A stretch of DNA of 64,000 nt, taken from JBBQVS01 sp963792705. Its GTDB lineage: Bacteria > Chloroflexota > Ktedonobacteria > Ktedonobacterales > Ktedonobacteraceae. Position 1 is the first letter of the stretch. The number at the start of each line of letters is the position of its first letter. The notes under the pieces are model-generated. The model did no database searches, had not been told where the DNA came from, and saw nothing but the letters and a program-made list of their open reading frames with translations. The stretch lies in NCBI GenBank assembly GCA_963792705.1, contig CAWBXD010000013.1, positions 62,001-126,000 on the forward strand, given 5' to 3'. The position numbers and the translations under genes are program-made. This document shows, one piece after another, positions 1-8,751 of the stretch.

Positions 1-718
1 GCACTCGAATAGTGTTGGAAAGGTCCTCGTACTGGTTCGTGCGTACTTGTTTTGTGGCTCTCAGCTTTCTGAGAGGCTCTAACATACGTTCTGGTGGGGC
101 ATCTTTTAAGGCATCAATAAATAGCTCATCGGTATATTTCTGTACGGCTGCGAACACGCGTTCCCCTTCCTGCTCCATCGTCGAATACCTCTGTAAGAGG
201 AACAGGGCTGGCTCCCTTACTTCATAATCATCTGCCTCAAGATATCTTCGTGCAATCGCAATGCCTTGCTCAATCTCTTCAGGCGTTTGAATCAGGCACT
301 GGATAGTGAACAAGGCCGAGGAATAGCCCTGCTCAGCAAGCATCAATAATTGAGGAAGGACACGACGAGTTGCGACGTTCGAGAGAGCAGAGAGAGCCTC
401 TTCGGTAACACTCTTTTGCTTCAGGGCAATAGTCACTAAAGCGAGAGCAAGAGTTGTATCCCTTTTTCGGTACGAACGAATTAGCTCCATAACTCCTACA
501 CGTATCTCGCGGCGTTTATCGGTCAGTAAGGTAAAACAGAGTTCTAAGAAACGAGGTCGATCTTGCTCAGCCAGAGATTTAAAACGAGCGATTGCCTCTG
601 GGATTAACTCTTCCCAAAGGCTATAACCTTTTACCTGAGCATATGGATCGCGAGCATGTGCATCCTGAATGGCTTGTTGATAATAGTGCAGTTCCTGGTC
701 AAATTCTTCGTCGGTCAT
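1..718 (-). CDS. HEAT-repeat-like protein, 3' end beyond window
   Basis: An open minus-strand frame runs from ATG at 718 off the left edge; 239 residues are visible and the C-terminus is missing. AGGA lies shortly upstream of the ATG. The sequence begins MTDEEFDQEL and continues as short amphipathic helices typical of HEAT/armadillo-like solenoids, such as RRVLPQLLMLAEQGYSSALF and the stretch around YEVREPALFLLQRY. No catalytic motif is visible. Proteins of this build usually act as protein-binding scaffolds, but no partner can be inferred. The small plus-strand frame at 12-227 is its shadow. The coding assignment is fairly secure; the family call is by sequence character only. Confidence 0.6.
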   Translation of the reverse strand, partial: MTDEEFDQELHYYQQAIQDAHARDPYAQVKGYSLWEELIPEAIARFKSLAEQDRPRFLELCFTLLTDKRREIRVGVMELIRSYRKRDTTLALALVTIALKQKSVTEEALSALSNVATRRVLPQLLMLAEQGYSSALFTIQCLIQTPEEIEQGIAIARRYLEADDYEVREPALFLLQRYSTMEQEGERVFAAVQKYTDELFIDALKDAPPERMLEPLRKLRATKQVRTNQYEDLSNTIRV

Positions 719-825
719 CTTTTTCCTGCTACTTCTGTTGAAAGCGAACATTTGTGATGGCTTAAGAATAAATATAGGTTTCGTCTTTCGATGCTCAAGG
801 TAAGTAAATGCTACAGACACTTGAA

Positions 826-1259
826 TTATACGTTCCCTCGCGGCTTTTCATCATACGTTGGTCTGTACTTGAAAGATAACAAAACGAAAAAGACCGAGAG
901 AAGCGAAACGAAAAGAAGAGTCCAATTCTCGATCTTGAGGAGAAGAGCGTTCTCGGAAGGATATCGAAACAGAGCAATGTCAAGAAAGAGCAGAGAAAGC
1001 AAAGCAGACACAGACCGAGTGAGACTTCATATTGTTGATACCATGACTTTGACTGTCCATTTTTCTGTGCTTGTTTTACCTGAAGCAGCCCTATAATAAT
1101 GAGTGCCATACTCAGCATGAAGAGAGTGGTGAATGCGCCAAAGAGCGCAGGTTCTTCACTACGGGTAATGAAAATACTGATACTTGCGAGAATGAACATG
1201 TAGATAAAGAGGAAAAGAAACACATACAGTAATGCTTTTAGATAAGGAGAAATTTTCAT
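826..1259 (-). pseudogene. small membrane protein with probable frameshift
   Basis: The ATG at 1259 follows AAGGA at good spacing and begins MKISPYLKALLYVFLFLF, with two hydrophobic segments in about the first 75 residues. After about position 1020 the same frame becomes a Ser/Phe/Cys-rich tail to 795 that reads like a shadow frame. A neighbouring frame from about 1027 to 826 gives a natural membrane-protein ending, with segments near SALLSLLFLDIALF and NWTLLFVSLLSVFFVLLSF and a charged tail. The simplest reading is one gene with a single-base slip between 1009 and 1027, giving about 140 residues and four membrane segments. A sequencing error is equally possible. Family not recognised. Confidence 0.45.
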
Positions 1260-1301
1260 ATTGATCTGTCCTTCTTGCTTGCTCTGTTCTCACTGCTGAT
1301 A

Positions 1302-1486
1302 CTATCGCTGCTTCTTTACTTTGAACCAGATAGAGGAGTCCTCATCACCAGTGGTGAGACCACTAGATGATATAAGATAAGCAAATTCACCGTTGGCAGC
1401 TACAAGAACAGCCAATCCTTGGTCAAAGCCAAAAAGTTTCCAATAGGAACAAGGAAATATAGTTTTTAAGACTCTCCTAAAGCAAC
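1302..1486 (-). pseudogene. decayed coding fragment without a start
   Basis: A minus-strand frame between a TGA at about 1487 and a TAG at 1302 reads as natural protein, including YWKLFGFDQGLAVLVAANGE and ending near WFKVKKQR. It has no usable start codon or ribosome site and lies just downstream of the preceding minus-strand gene. It looks like the C-terminal remnant of a lost gene. I do not recognise the family. Confidence 0.35.
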
Positions 1487-1495
1487 TTCATCACT

Positions 1496-2062
1496 TCAAC
1501 AATAGATGGAAGCGTACTGGCGAATGTACGCACTGAATTCCCCTTGTTCCAGGTCAAATGGAGAGACAAGGCTTACGTGGAGAGGCATATACCAGAGGTA
1601 GTTCATCGGGGTCGCTGTAAAGAGTTTCATCATCCAATAGCTTTCCACAACGGGCAGGTGTTGTCGCTTCCCTTCCGCGAGAGAAATATTGAGAAGAGCA
1701 GGCTGCCGCAAAACAAAGACAGTTGTGGGGTGAAAGGGGAAAAGAGGATGTCGTATTTGTGTGATGCCAACAATATTAGTCCACGGTGTATACATGCGAA
1801 ATCCAGTCCCATAATATACAACCCCTTCAGAAGAGAATTCTAAACGGTTTGTCAAGGTAGAAATAAACAGAAAAACAGAGAGGATGATATACATTCCTGT
1901 GCTCAATAACGCATATATCTTTCTAAGAAGTGTTTCCCCAGGATTGAGGATAACCAGCACAAAAGCAAATAGTACAAAGCCCGTAAGAAAAACATTCCAT
2001 AAAAGGAAAAAAGGAAGCAACCTTGAGCGGTTGACCTTTTTTTTCATGTGAAAGATATTCAT
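1496..2062 (-). CDS. unknown membrane protein with two N-terminal TM segments
   Basis: The 188-residue protein starts at ATG 2062, chosen because AAGGAAG lies just upstream; a GTG at 2083 would extend it by seven residues but would place that ribosome site inside the gene. After a basic N-terminus (MKKKVNRSR) come two membrane helices, about residues 20-42 and 50-75. A soluble region follows with beta-rich character (LEFSSEGVVYYGTGFRMYTP) that resembles the membrane-linked PH-like folds of many small bacterial proteins. That fold is a guess. No catalytic residues are visible. Confidence 0.5.
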   Translation of the reverse strand: MNIFHMKKKVNRSRLLPFFLLWNVFLTGFVLFAFVLVILNPGETLLRKIYALLSTGMYIILSVFLFISTLTNRLEFSSEGVVYYGTGFRMYTPWTNIVGITQIRHPLFPFHPTTVFVLRQPALLNISLAEGKRQHLPVVESYWMMKLFTATPMNYLWYMPLHVSLVSPFDLEQGEFSAYIRQYASIYC

Positions 2063-2082
2063 GCTTTTCTTCCTTTTTCTCA

Positions 2083-2464
2083 CTATAGTCCACTCTCTTT
2101 ATGAAAGATATCCTTACGATGCGAATGTATGTCGAGAAAGACTTGATCGTTCTCGATGATGGAGATGGATGTTAAGACGCTTTGCCAATTGGTTACTTCT
2201 CTCTTCTTTGCTTTGAGTAAGACTACATCTAACCATGTGCTTTTTTTTGCTGTTCTTCTCGAAGAGCAGCGAGATCGTCGGCTAGTTGAGGGGCGGTCCA
2301 ATAGGTTAGTGCCAGAGCAATATGAGTTACTCCATCCAGTACCAGCCGTCGGTTAATACGTACCAACCGACTCGACGGTGAATCTCTTCTTGTGCGAGAG
2401 CTGCTCGATAGTCTATTTCCGTCATCAGTTCAGGAAAAGGGAAGAGCTGGAAATTAAACAACAT
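2083..2464 (-). pseudogene. frameshifted remnant, possible immunity-type protein
   Basis: Three consecutive minus-strand frames each look coding. The first runs from ATG 2464 to a stop at 2327 (45 residues) and carries GWYVLTDGWYW. The second runs to a stop at 2229 and carries HIALALTYWTAPQLADDLAA. The third runs to 2083 and contains WLDVVLLKAKKREVTNWQ. Joining them needs slips near 2335 and in the A8 run near 2240. The LTDGxYW motif recalls DUF5984-type immunity proteins, from memory only. I read this as a decaying gene in an accessory stretch; sequencing errors cannot be excluded. Confidence 0.35.
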
Positions 2465-2640
2465 CTTCTGTCATGTATCTCCCTATGTTGTGCTACACTC
2501 TGCTTAAGTTTATCAACTGGTATCTCTGTAACGAACAATGAGAGGCAGTTGACAGTTTTAGATCATTCCCTCTTAAGTGGTCCTATGAAAACGAGTTGAG
2601 GTCAAGATTGGTCTTACGTCAGTCAAAGAAAGTCAAAAAT

Positions 2641-3183
2641 ATGGGAAAGAGAAAAGGTACGTATATTTTCCACGTCTTAGGAGGACCCACATACGGCGAA
2701 AAGGAGCGTCCTCGGTTCTGGCATAATACCACGCCTCTTCTCTATAACGATTTTGGTATAGGAGCCTCACCAGACAGGAAGCGACTTCTCTCGCAGCCGT
2801 TTCCTCTCGTTGAGGATTTTCAAGTGATACTTGAGGAGTCAAAAGATACTCAAGGACGTAGTAGCTTCGGCTATCAAGTCTATTTCTATAGTCCATCTCG
2901 TGGGTATATTGCCAGCTTTCCCTATTGGGACCATGTGGACAAGGACATGTGTGGAGATAATTTCTCTATTCCTCTTGGGGATGTGGCGACTCCCTTTTCA
3001 GACCTTGAGCAAGGATGGGAGATTGTGATCGCAACTCATGAGAGGTATGTCTATGTTCTACAGGGACAATTTGATCAAAGCTTCATACAAGGGTATGATA
3101 TTTGGTTTAAGGTGTACAAGCATCTTTATTTGAGCAAGTGGAAAGAGGCTATTCGAGTGTGTCGCAGCATGGCAAATGCATGA
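2641..3183 (+). CDS. hypothetical protein, 180 aa
   Basis: I start the gene at ATG 2641 (MGKRKGTYIFHVLGGPTYGE), just after an AAAGAAAG ribosome-site-like stretch; the frame is open back to 2596. The protein is soluble, rich in aromatic residues and has no signal peptide. Its C-terminal half (FDQSFIQGYDIWFKVYKHLY, then a short helix with RVCRSMANA) has the composition of a real protein, unlike the opposing minus-strand frame. No family, catalytic motif or metal site was recognised. It ends 60 bases before a long hairpin terminator shared with RNase J. Confidence 0.5.
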   Translation: MGKRKGTYIFHVLGGPTYGEKERPRFWHNTTPLLYNDFGIGASPDRKRLLSQPFPLVEDFQVILEESKDTQGRSSFGYQVYFYSPSRGYIASFPYWDHVDKDMCGDNFSIPLGDVATPFSDLEQGWEIVIATHERYVYVLQGQFDQSFIQGYDIWFKVYKHLYLSKWKEAIRVCRSMANA

Positions 3184-3243
3184 GCAAGGTACTCGAAAGA
3201 AATACTCTTCATGAGCATAAACTTGAGTTAAAGGTACTATCAA

Positions 3244-3302
3244 ATGTAAAAAACGCACTGATAGGTAGAGCGCGGCTCTACCTATCAGTGCGTTTTTTAC
3301 AT
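3244..3302. terminator. bidirectional terminator, 28-bp perfect stem
   Basis: Two 28-base arms (3244-3271 and 3275-3302) are exact reverse complements around a 3-base loop. Because the arms end in A/T runs, the hairpin has a U-tract in both directions. It sits between the converging hypothetical gene (ends 3183) and RNase J (ends 3312). Confidence 0.9.
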
Positions 3303-3311
3303 TATTACTGT

Positions 3312-4973
3312 TTATACTTCTACCACGATAGGTAGAACCATTGGGCGGCGGCGCGTCTTCTCGTATAAGAAGTCGCTCAACGTGTGTTTAATCCTGTCTT
3401 TGATGAAGGCCCAATCGGATGAATGGCCGTTGAGTCCGATGAGCGAATCAAGGACACGTCCCTTAGCACTCTCAAGCAGTTCTTCGGCATCACGCATGTA
3501 GACGAAGCCGCGTGAGATGATATCAGGTGCTCCGATTGGCTGACCCGTCTCTTTGTCAATGGTCAGGATTGCCATCAGAATACCATCCTGTGATAACACT
3601 TTACGGTCACGCATCACAACCTGTCCCACATCGCCAACGCTGGTGCCATCGATAAAGACATTGCCATTGGCCGCATGGTCAACCAGCTTGATAGCTTCAT
3701 TGGAGACCTCGATGATGTCGCCATCTTCAGCTACCACAATGTGGTCTTCTGGAATGCCCATTGTGTAAGCAAGCTTTGCATGCAAAATCAGTTGGCGATA
3801 TTCACCATGCACTGGAATGAAAAACTTTGGTCGTATCAGGCTCAGCATAAGCTTTAGCTCTTCTTGCGCCCCATGACCAGAGACATGTACATTCGCAATG
3901 GATTGGTAAAAGACCTCAGCCCCCTGGCGGAAGAGGCTATTGATCGTGCGTGTCACAGATTTTTCGTTGCCCGGAACCGGCGTTGCCGAAAGAATAATTG
4001 TATCGCCAGCCTGAACGTGAACGAGACGATGATCATTGTGAGCGATACGTGTCAAGGCGGACGTTGGCTCGCCCTGGCTACCTGTGCAAATGATAACGAC
4101 CTGCTCCGGCTTGAACTTGTTGATGTCCTCGACACGAATAATCATGCCTTTTGGAACATTCAAGTATCCAAGTTCAATCGCTAGTTGCACATTGTTGACC
4201 ATGCTGCGTCCCACCAGCGCAATAAAGCGTTCGTAGCGTGTCGAGACATCGACTACTTGTTGAACGCGTGAAATCAGCGAGGAAAAGGTTGCAATCATGA
4301 TGCGCCCTGGGGCGTTGGCGAAAATCTTATCGAACGAGTCGTTGATGACACGCTCAGAAGGCGTATAGCCGGGTGACTCTACACGAGTACTATCGCCCAT
4401 CATGACCAGCACACCTTCGTTGCCTATGCGTGCTAGCGCACCAATATCGGCTGGCTTGCCATCCACTGGTGTATGATCGAACTTGTAGTCCCCTGTATGC
4501 ACCACCGCGCCGAAAGGTGTATGAATAACGACGCCAGTCGCATCAGGAATACTATGGTTGACACGGAAAAACTCTACATCAGATTTGCCGACCTTCACAT
4601 GGTCGCCTGCTTCGACAATCGTGATATTCGTTTTTTCAAGGATTTTGTGCTCTTTGAGCTTTACCGAGATGAGACCGTGTGTGAGCTTCGTGGCAAAGAG
4701 TGGAGGAAAACCAAGCATGGGCAAGACATAGGGAAGAGCACCAATATGGTCTTCGTGACCGTGTGTAATAACGATGCCACGGATACGGTTTTTCTTATCA
4801 TTGAGATAACTGGTGTCTGGAATAACGAGATCGACACCAAGCATCTCATCGTCGGGGAACATAACTCCGGCATCCACAATGATGATATCATCGCCGTACT
4901 CAACGACCATCATATTCTTTCCGACTTCCCCTAGTCCACCTAGTGGGACGAGTCGAATTTTTTCTATTGTCAA
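3312..4973 (-). CDS. rnj: ribonuclease J
   Basis: RNase J is a metallo-beta-lactamase/beta-CASP ribonuclease with endo- and 5'-3' exonuclease activity in mRNA decay and rRNA maturation. The protein begins KIRLVPLGGLGEVGKN and carries the zinc-binding HGHEDHIGA motif, the GDSTRVESPGYTPSE segment and the beta-CASP segments VSGHGAQEELKLML and IPVHGEYRQL, all in family order. Its 553 residues are the usual length. I start at TTG 4973 because the only good Shine-Dalgarno (AGGAGG) lies 11 bases upstream of it. The ATG at 5000 would put that site inside the gene and overlaps a palindrome. It is monocistronic and ends at a long hairpin. Confidence 0.95.
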   Translation of the reverse strand: MTIEKIRLVPLGGLGEVGKNMMVVEYGDDIIIVDAGVMFPDDEMLGVDLVIPDTSYLNDKKNRIRGIVITHGHEDHIGALPYVLPMLGFPPLFATKLTHGLISVKLKEHKILEKTNITIVEAGDHVKVGKSDVEFFRVNHSIPDATGVVIHTPFGAVVHTGDYKFDHTPVDGKPADIGALARIGNEGVLVMMGDSTRVESPGYTPSERVINDSFDKIFANAPGRIMIATFSSLISRVQQVVDVSTRYERFIALVGRSMVNNVQLAIELGYLNVPKGMIIRVEDINKFKPEQVVIICTGSQGEPTSALTRIAHNDHRLVHVQAGDTIILSATPVPGNEKSVTRTINSLFRQGAEVFYQSIANVHVSGHGAQEELKLMLSLIRPKFFIPVHGEYRQLILHAKLAYTMGIPEDHIVVAEDGDIIEVSNEAIKLVDHAANGNVFIDGTSVGDVGQVVMRDRKVLSQDGILMAILTIDKETGQPIGAPDIISRGFVYMRDAEELLESAKGRVLDSLIGLNGHSSDWAFIKDRIKHTLSDFLYEKTRRRPMVLPIVVEV

Positions 4974-4992
4974 GGTAAAAAGGACCTCCTGA

Positions 4993-5010
4993 CTATACAT
5001 AAATGTATAG
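4993..5010. promoter_or_regulatory. 18-bp palindrome upstream of RNase J
   Basis: CTATACAT-AA-ATGTATAG is a perfect 8-2-8 palindrome immediately upstream of the RNase J Shine-Dalgarno. It could be an operator or a 5'-UTR hairpin; the sequence does not decide. Confidence 0.4.
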
Positions 5011-5169
5011 CATAGCTAAAACTGTATTAAAAAAGCATTTATCTTCACTCTCATTTCCGCCAACGAGAGTAAAAGCCAAATAAAAATAAGTGTATGTGTA
5101 TGCCAGCTAAATAAAAATAAGCTATGAAGTCCCTATCCGTAGTGTAGCATAGAAGAGGTCGAAACACAA

Positions 5170-5185
5170 CATGACAAATGTCATG
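5170..5185. promoter_or_regulatory. operator-like palindrome CATGACA-AA-TGTCATG
   Basis: A perfect 7-2-7 palindrome lies about 135 bases upstream of the small membrane protein gene at 5320, in the 5001-5319 gap. The rest of that gap holds no gene-like frame; it has two copies of a short A-rich word (AAATAAAAATAAG near 5075 and 5110). Confidence 0.3.
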
Positions 5186-5319
5186 CCCAAAGCATGATTA
5201 CCTCCACTACTGCAAACACCTCTACGCATATATACTTCGTTTGTAAGTTGCGAATGTGCAACGCCAAATATATCTCCAAGAGCTATATCGTAAGTATACA
5301 CAAAGAAAGAAGAATTTTC

Positions 5320-5763
5320 ATGAACACCAACACACAAAGCTTGACCTCGAAACTACAAATCACAGCAATCGTGTTAATGCTAGCTGGCTCAGGTTGGAGT
5401 GGTGGCAACTTTACACCACAAGGCGCACCACTGTGGAACTACCTGCTTCATTGCGTCTCTATCGTGCTATTATTGTTCTTGTGCTTACAGTTGTTCGCCG
5501 TGCGTGATACTCGTGTAGAGCTGGCACAGCATATCGGACGTATTAAGGCTGGTGTGAGCATCCTTGCTGTCATTGGTACCATTAGCGTTATTATCATGAT
5601 TGTCCTTGGAGCGAGCAACCCTGATCCTAATGCGGTAGGTGTTAAGACATTCGCGGATTGGTTCCCAACGATTATGTTAAGCATCGGCAACTTCTTGTGG
5701 CTGGGAACAATGCTCTTTACCCATCGAGGACAAGCGGTGGCCGAAGTAGCTACTAGCAAGTAA
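5320..5763 (+). CDS. four-TM membrane protein of unknown function
   Basis: I chose ATG 5320 (MNTNTQSLTSKLQITAIV), preceded by an AAAGAAAGAAGAA purine stretch; the upstream open frame reads as non-coding. The 147-residue protein has four hydrophobic helices, near residues 12-30, 45-65, 80-103 and 115-135, with short polar loops and no signal peptide. It precedes a NarL-type two-component system on the same strand, so it may be that system's target or sensor partner; this is inference. The family is not recognised. No catalytic residues are visible. Confidence 0.6.
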   Translation: MNTNTQSLTSKLQITAIVLMLAGSGWSGGNFTPQGAPLWNYLLHCVSIVLLLFLCLQLFAVRDTRVELAQHIGRIKAGVSILAVIGTISVIIMIVLGASNPDPNAVGVKTFADWFPTIMLSIGNFLWLGTMLFTHRGQAVAEVATSK

Positions 5764-5779
5764 ATGTATGCATTTGATT

Positions 5780-5870
5780 TATCACACTCTGTCAATATCG
5801 CCCTGGTATAGAAAACATAAACAAGTGTTTCGATATTCCCGACACGGTGCGTTGTTAACAGAGTGTGATA
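5780..5870. promoter_or_regulatory. nested inverted repeat before the two-component operon
   Basis: Arms TATCACACTCTGT (5780-5792) and ACAGAGTGTGATA (5858-5870) are exact complements, with an inner pair CAATATCG/CGATATT. The gap lies between the membrane protein stop and the kinase start at 5924. It may be an attenuator, a terminator without a U-tract, or paired operator sites. Confidence 0.35.
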
Positions 5871-5923
5871 GAATCAGACTCGCATAGGATTTCTTATCAT
5901 AAAGAACACAAGGAGGCGATGGT

Positions 5924-7120
5924 ATGTCTGTAAATAGGCCAACCGAAGAACGCAAACCATTGACTGTAGATAATCGTGCTCCCTATGTTCTATGGACGAT
6001 ATGGATAATATGGCTTCCCTTTGTTATTCCTGACATTATCAAACTACTTCAATCCCATCCTTCAATGGTGCGTCTCATTGCTACACTTGTCGCGGTCGTC
6101 CTCTTCTTTGGCGTTTACTTATGGGCAACACGGCGTAATGTACAACGTCTTGCTAGTATATCTTCGCCTACGGTAGACACTCTCCTCTCGCAGTGGCTAC
6201 CAATTGCCTTGCTGCTAATAATCAGTTTTGCCATTATGCAACTTTATAGAGGTTTTGGAACGCCATTCATTTTTACAAGTGCCTATATAGGGGGTCGTCT
6301 ACCAACGCTTCGAGCGGCACAGACGATTATTGTACTCACACTGTCAATACTTATATTTGGCTCGCTCAACCATCCCGACTGGTCCTATTTGGGACAGGGA
6401 GCTATCCTTATTGCTGGCGTTGGCATCGTGACGATATGTATTGTTCGGGCCATTACAACAGGACGCGAGTTACGGCTTGCACGGGAAGAAATTGCACGTT
6501 TGGCGGTCACTGCGGAGCGTTTGCGAATTGCTCGCGACCTACATGATGTGCTGGGCCATAATCTCTCGCTTATCACGCTCAAAAGTGAACTTGCTCGACG
6601 CCTCATAAGCGTTGCACCCGAACAGGCAGCTAACGAGATTGGTGATGTTGAGCAAGTGGCTCGCACAACATTGCAAGAGGTGCGGGAGGCTGTTGGCAAC
6701 TACCGTCAATCCTCTCTTGTGAACGAGCTTCATGCTGCCCAGCAAATACTGACGGCGGCCGGTATCGTCTTCACCTGTGAAGAGGACGAGGATATACAAA
6801 ATGCCTTGTCGGCTCCCATCGAAGCCGTACTATCATGGACGGTACGCGAAGGCGTCACAAATGTCATTCGTCACAGTCGTGCCCGTCATTGCACAGTTCG
6901 CGTCACACGAGACGCACACGATGCACAAATAGAGGTCATAAATGATGGGGTAAAAACATCTCTGCTTCCATCCTTACCTGCTACAAAGATAGCAAGCACT
7001 ACCACAAGCAATGGTTTGCGTGGACTGACAGAACGTATCGCAGCACTTGGTGGACAGTGCGAGGCCCAGTCGCAAGAGAGTGGAGGGTTTCGGCTCGCTG
7101 TTTCGGTACCACTCTCATAG
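5924..7120 (+). CDS. NarL-family sensor histidine kinase
   Basis: The 398-residue protein has about six membrane helices in residues 20-170 and no obvious extracellular domain, then a HisKA_3 dimerisation domain with the phospho-acceptor motif ARDLHDVLGHNLS (His207). A HATPase domain follows with an N-box EGVTNVIRHSRARH and a GLRGLTERI segment. This architecture matches LiaS/DesK-like intramembrane-sensing kinases, which detect envelope or membrane stress. An AAGGAGG-type site precedes ATG 5924. The response-regulator gene starts 20 bases downstream, so the two form a cognate pair. The stimulus is not visible. Confidence 0.9.
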   Translation: MSVNRPTEERKPLTVDNRAPYVLWTIWIIWLPFVIPDIIKLLQSHPSMVRLIATLVAVVLFFGVYLWATRRNVQRLASISSPTVDTLLSQWLPIALLLIISFAIMQLYRGFGTPFIFTSAYIGGRLPTLRAAQTIIVLTLSILIFGSLNHPDWSYLGQGAILIAGVGIVTICIVRAITTGRELRLAREEIARLAVTAERLRIARDLHDVLGHNLSLITLKSELARRLISVAPEQAANEIGDVEQVARTTLQEVREAVGNYRQSSLVNELHAAQQILTAAGIVFTCEEDEDIQNALSAPIEAVLSWTVREGVTNVIRHSRARHCTVRVTRDAHDAQIEVINDGVKTSLLPSLPATKIASTTTSNGLRGLTERIAALGGQCEAQSQESGGFRLAVSVPLS

Positions 7121-7140
7121 AAAGGTAAGGATGAGCAACG

Positions 7141-7746
7141 ATGATTCGTATTCTGCTGGCTGAAGATCAAGCGATGGTGCGAGGTGCGCTCGCCGCCTTA
7201 CTTACATTGGAAGGCGATATCGAAATAATCGCCGAGGTCGGGCGTGGTGACGAAGTGGTAACGGTCGCGTTAGCGACAAAGCCAGATGTGGCCCTACTAG
7301 ACATTGAGATGCCTGGCTGCGATGGACTTACGGCTGCCGCCGCATTACACGCACAGTATCCTCAATGTCGCGTACTTATTTTAACCACCTTTGGGCGCCC
7401 AGGCTATCTGCGACAGGCAATGGAAGGTGGAGTTGTTGGTTTTCTGCTCAAAGATTCGCCTGCGGCTCAACTTGCAACAGCTATTCGACGCGTCGTCGCA
7501 GGTGAACGCGTTGTCGATCCCTCACTAGCAATGATGGCCCTTAGCGATGGCAATAACCCACTTACAGAACGAGAAAGAACTGTGCTTGCTTCGATTACCA
7601 ATGGTGCAAGCATTGCTGATGTCGCTAAATTGCTCTTCCTCTCCGAAGGCACCGTTCGTAACTACCTTTCCGTCGCCATCCAAAAGCTGAATGCTCATAA
7701 CCGTATTGAAGCAGCACATATCGCTAAACAAAAAGGCTGGTTATAG
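7141..7746 (+). CDS. NarL/FixJ-family response regulator
   Basis: A receiver domain (residues 1-120) carries the acidic pair ED at 8-9, phospho-acceptor Asp54 in VALLDIEMPGCDG, and Lys in FLLKDS. It is followed by a LuxR-type helix-turn-helix (LTERERTVLASITNGASIAD onward, residues about 140-195). The protein is 201 residues, normal for the family, and its key residues are intact. The partner kinase lies directly upstream. The stop codon abuts a long hairpin terminator. Candidate targets are the upstream membrane protein or its own operon, but no binding site was proven. Confidence 0.92.
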   Translation: MIRILLAEDQAMVRGALAALLTLEGDIEIIAEVGRGDEVVTVALATKPDVALLDIEMPGCDGLTAAAALHAQYPQCRVLILTTFGRPGYLRQAMEGGVVGFLLKDSPAAQLATAIRRVVAGERVVDPSLAMMALSDGNNPLTERERTVLASITNGASIADVAKLLFLSEGTVRNYLSVAIQKLNAHNRIEAAHIAKQKGWL

Positions 7747-7810
7747 AAAGTACATGAAGTCGAGGAACAAGATATCGGCCGATGTCTTGTTCCTCAACTT
7801 CATGTACTTT
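7747..7810 (+). terminator. long hairpin terminator after the response regulator
   Basis: Two 32-base arms pair with only two G-U wobbles and almost no loop. A run of T (7808-7813) follows on the plus strand. It starts at the stop codon of the response regulator. Confidence 0.85.
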
Positions 7811-7874
7811 TTTGAGAAATGTTGCGCGTGTTATACTTGTAGAAAAAGACACTTCTATCAAAAGGAACCACGTC

Positions 7875-8648
7875 ATGACATTTGTGCAAGGATTACTGTT
7901 ATTCATCGCGGCCATTTTAGGCGGAACATTGAATGCAGTGGCAGGTGGAGGCAGTTTCTTTACCTTTCCCGCGTTGGTATTTACAGGTATTGGTGCCATC
8001 ATATCAAATGCCACGAGCACAGTAGCATTATGGCCCGGCTCTATTGCTAGTGTTGGAGCCTATCGACGTGAGTTGGCAGAGCAGCAACGTGGCTTTCTTT
8101 TTTTGCTTATCGGTACAAGTCTCATCGGCGGTGTACTTGGCGCGATTCTCTTGTTGCGTACATCAAAATCAACGTTTACAAACCTGATTCCCTATTTGTT
8201 GTTAGGTGCAACACTTCTTTTTACCGTCAGCCCGTATATTACAGCGCGTCTACGCTTGCGTACCATTGAAAAGACCACGCGCATCTCTCCTTTGACGCTG
8301 ATTATTATTGCCTTTGTACAATTCATTATCGCCATCTATGGTGGTTACTTTGGCGGCGGTATCGGTATTCTGATGCTAGCATCGCTGGCCTTTATGGGCA
8401 TGGACGATATCAATAAGATGAACGCGGTCAAAACGCTATTGACAACAGCAATTAACGGAGCGGGTGTTGTAACCTTTGTCATAGCGGACAAAGTGCTCTG
8501 GCCTCAGGCGCTCTTGATGGTTGTTGGAGCCATTTTAGGTGGCTATGGTGGTGCATATTACGCACGAAAGATTGCCCCCAAATGGGTACGCCTCTTTGTG
8601 ATTGTCACAGGGTTCGTATTAACGATCTATTTCTTTGTACATCATTGA
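7875..8648 (+). CDS. TSUP-family (TauE/SafE-like) membrane permease
   Basis: I start at ATG 7875, where AAAGGA sits at correct spacing; the open frame extends back to 7782 across the preceding terminator. The 257-residue protein has about eight membrane helices and the family's N-terminal Gly-rich signature (GGTLNAVAGGGSFFTFPAL), repeated in degenerate form in the second half (GGYFGGGIGILML). Members export or import sulfite, sulfoacetate, taurine-derived anions or other small organic anions. The substrate cannot be read here and no sulfur-metabolism gene is adjacent. It is a single-gene unit. Confidence 0.88.
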   Translation: MTFVQGLLLFIAAILGGTLNAVAGGGSFFTFPALVFTGIGAIISNATSTVALWPGSIASVGAYRRELAEQQRGFLFLLIGTSLIGGVLGAILLLRTSKSTFTNLIPYLLLGATLLFTVSPYITARLRLRTIEKTTRISPLTLIIIAFVQFIIAIYGGYFGGGIGILMLASLAFMGMDDINKMNAVKTLLTTAINGAGVVTFVIADKVLWPQALLMVVGAILGGYGGAYYARKIAPKWVRLFVIVTGFVLTIYFFVHH

Positions 8649-8751
8649 TGTTTGACACAATAATGTAGGAGCTTTACATTACGTCCTCTTTAAATCCGTT
8701 TGTGTTGACGAGGGCATGATGATCCTGTTGAATACAAGAGGACGGAGAGGT

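Noticed and set aside
12..227. Plus-strand 71-residue frame at the left edge
   Set aside because: It is antisense to the HEAT-like gene that occupies 1-718 on the minus strand.
795..910. C-terminal tail of the long 795-1259 frame
   Set aside because: Ser/Phe/Arg-rich shadow composition; the neighbouring frame ending at 826 is more protein-like.
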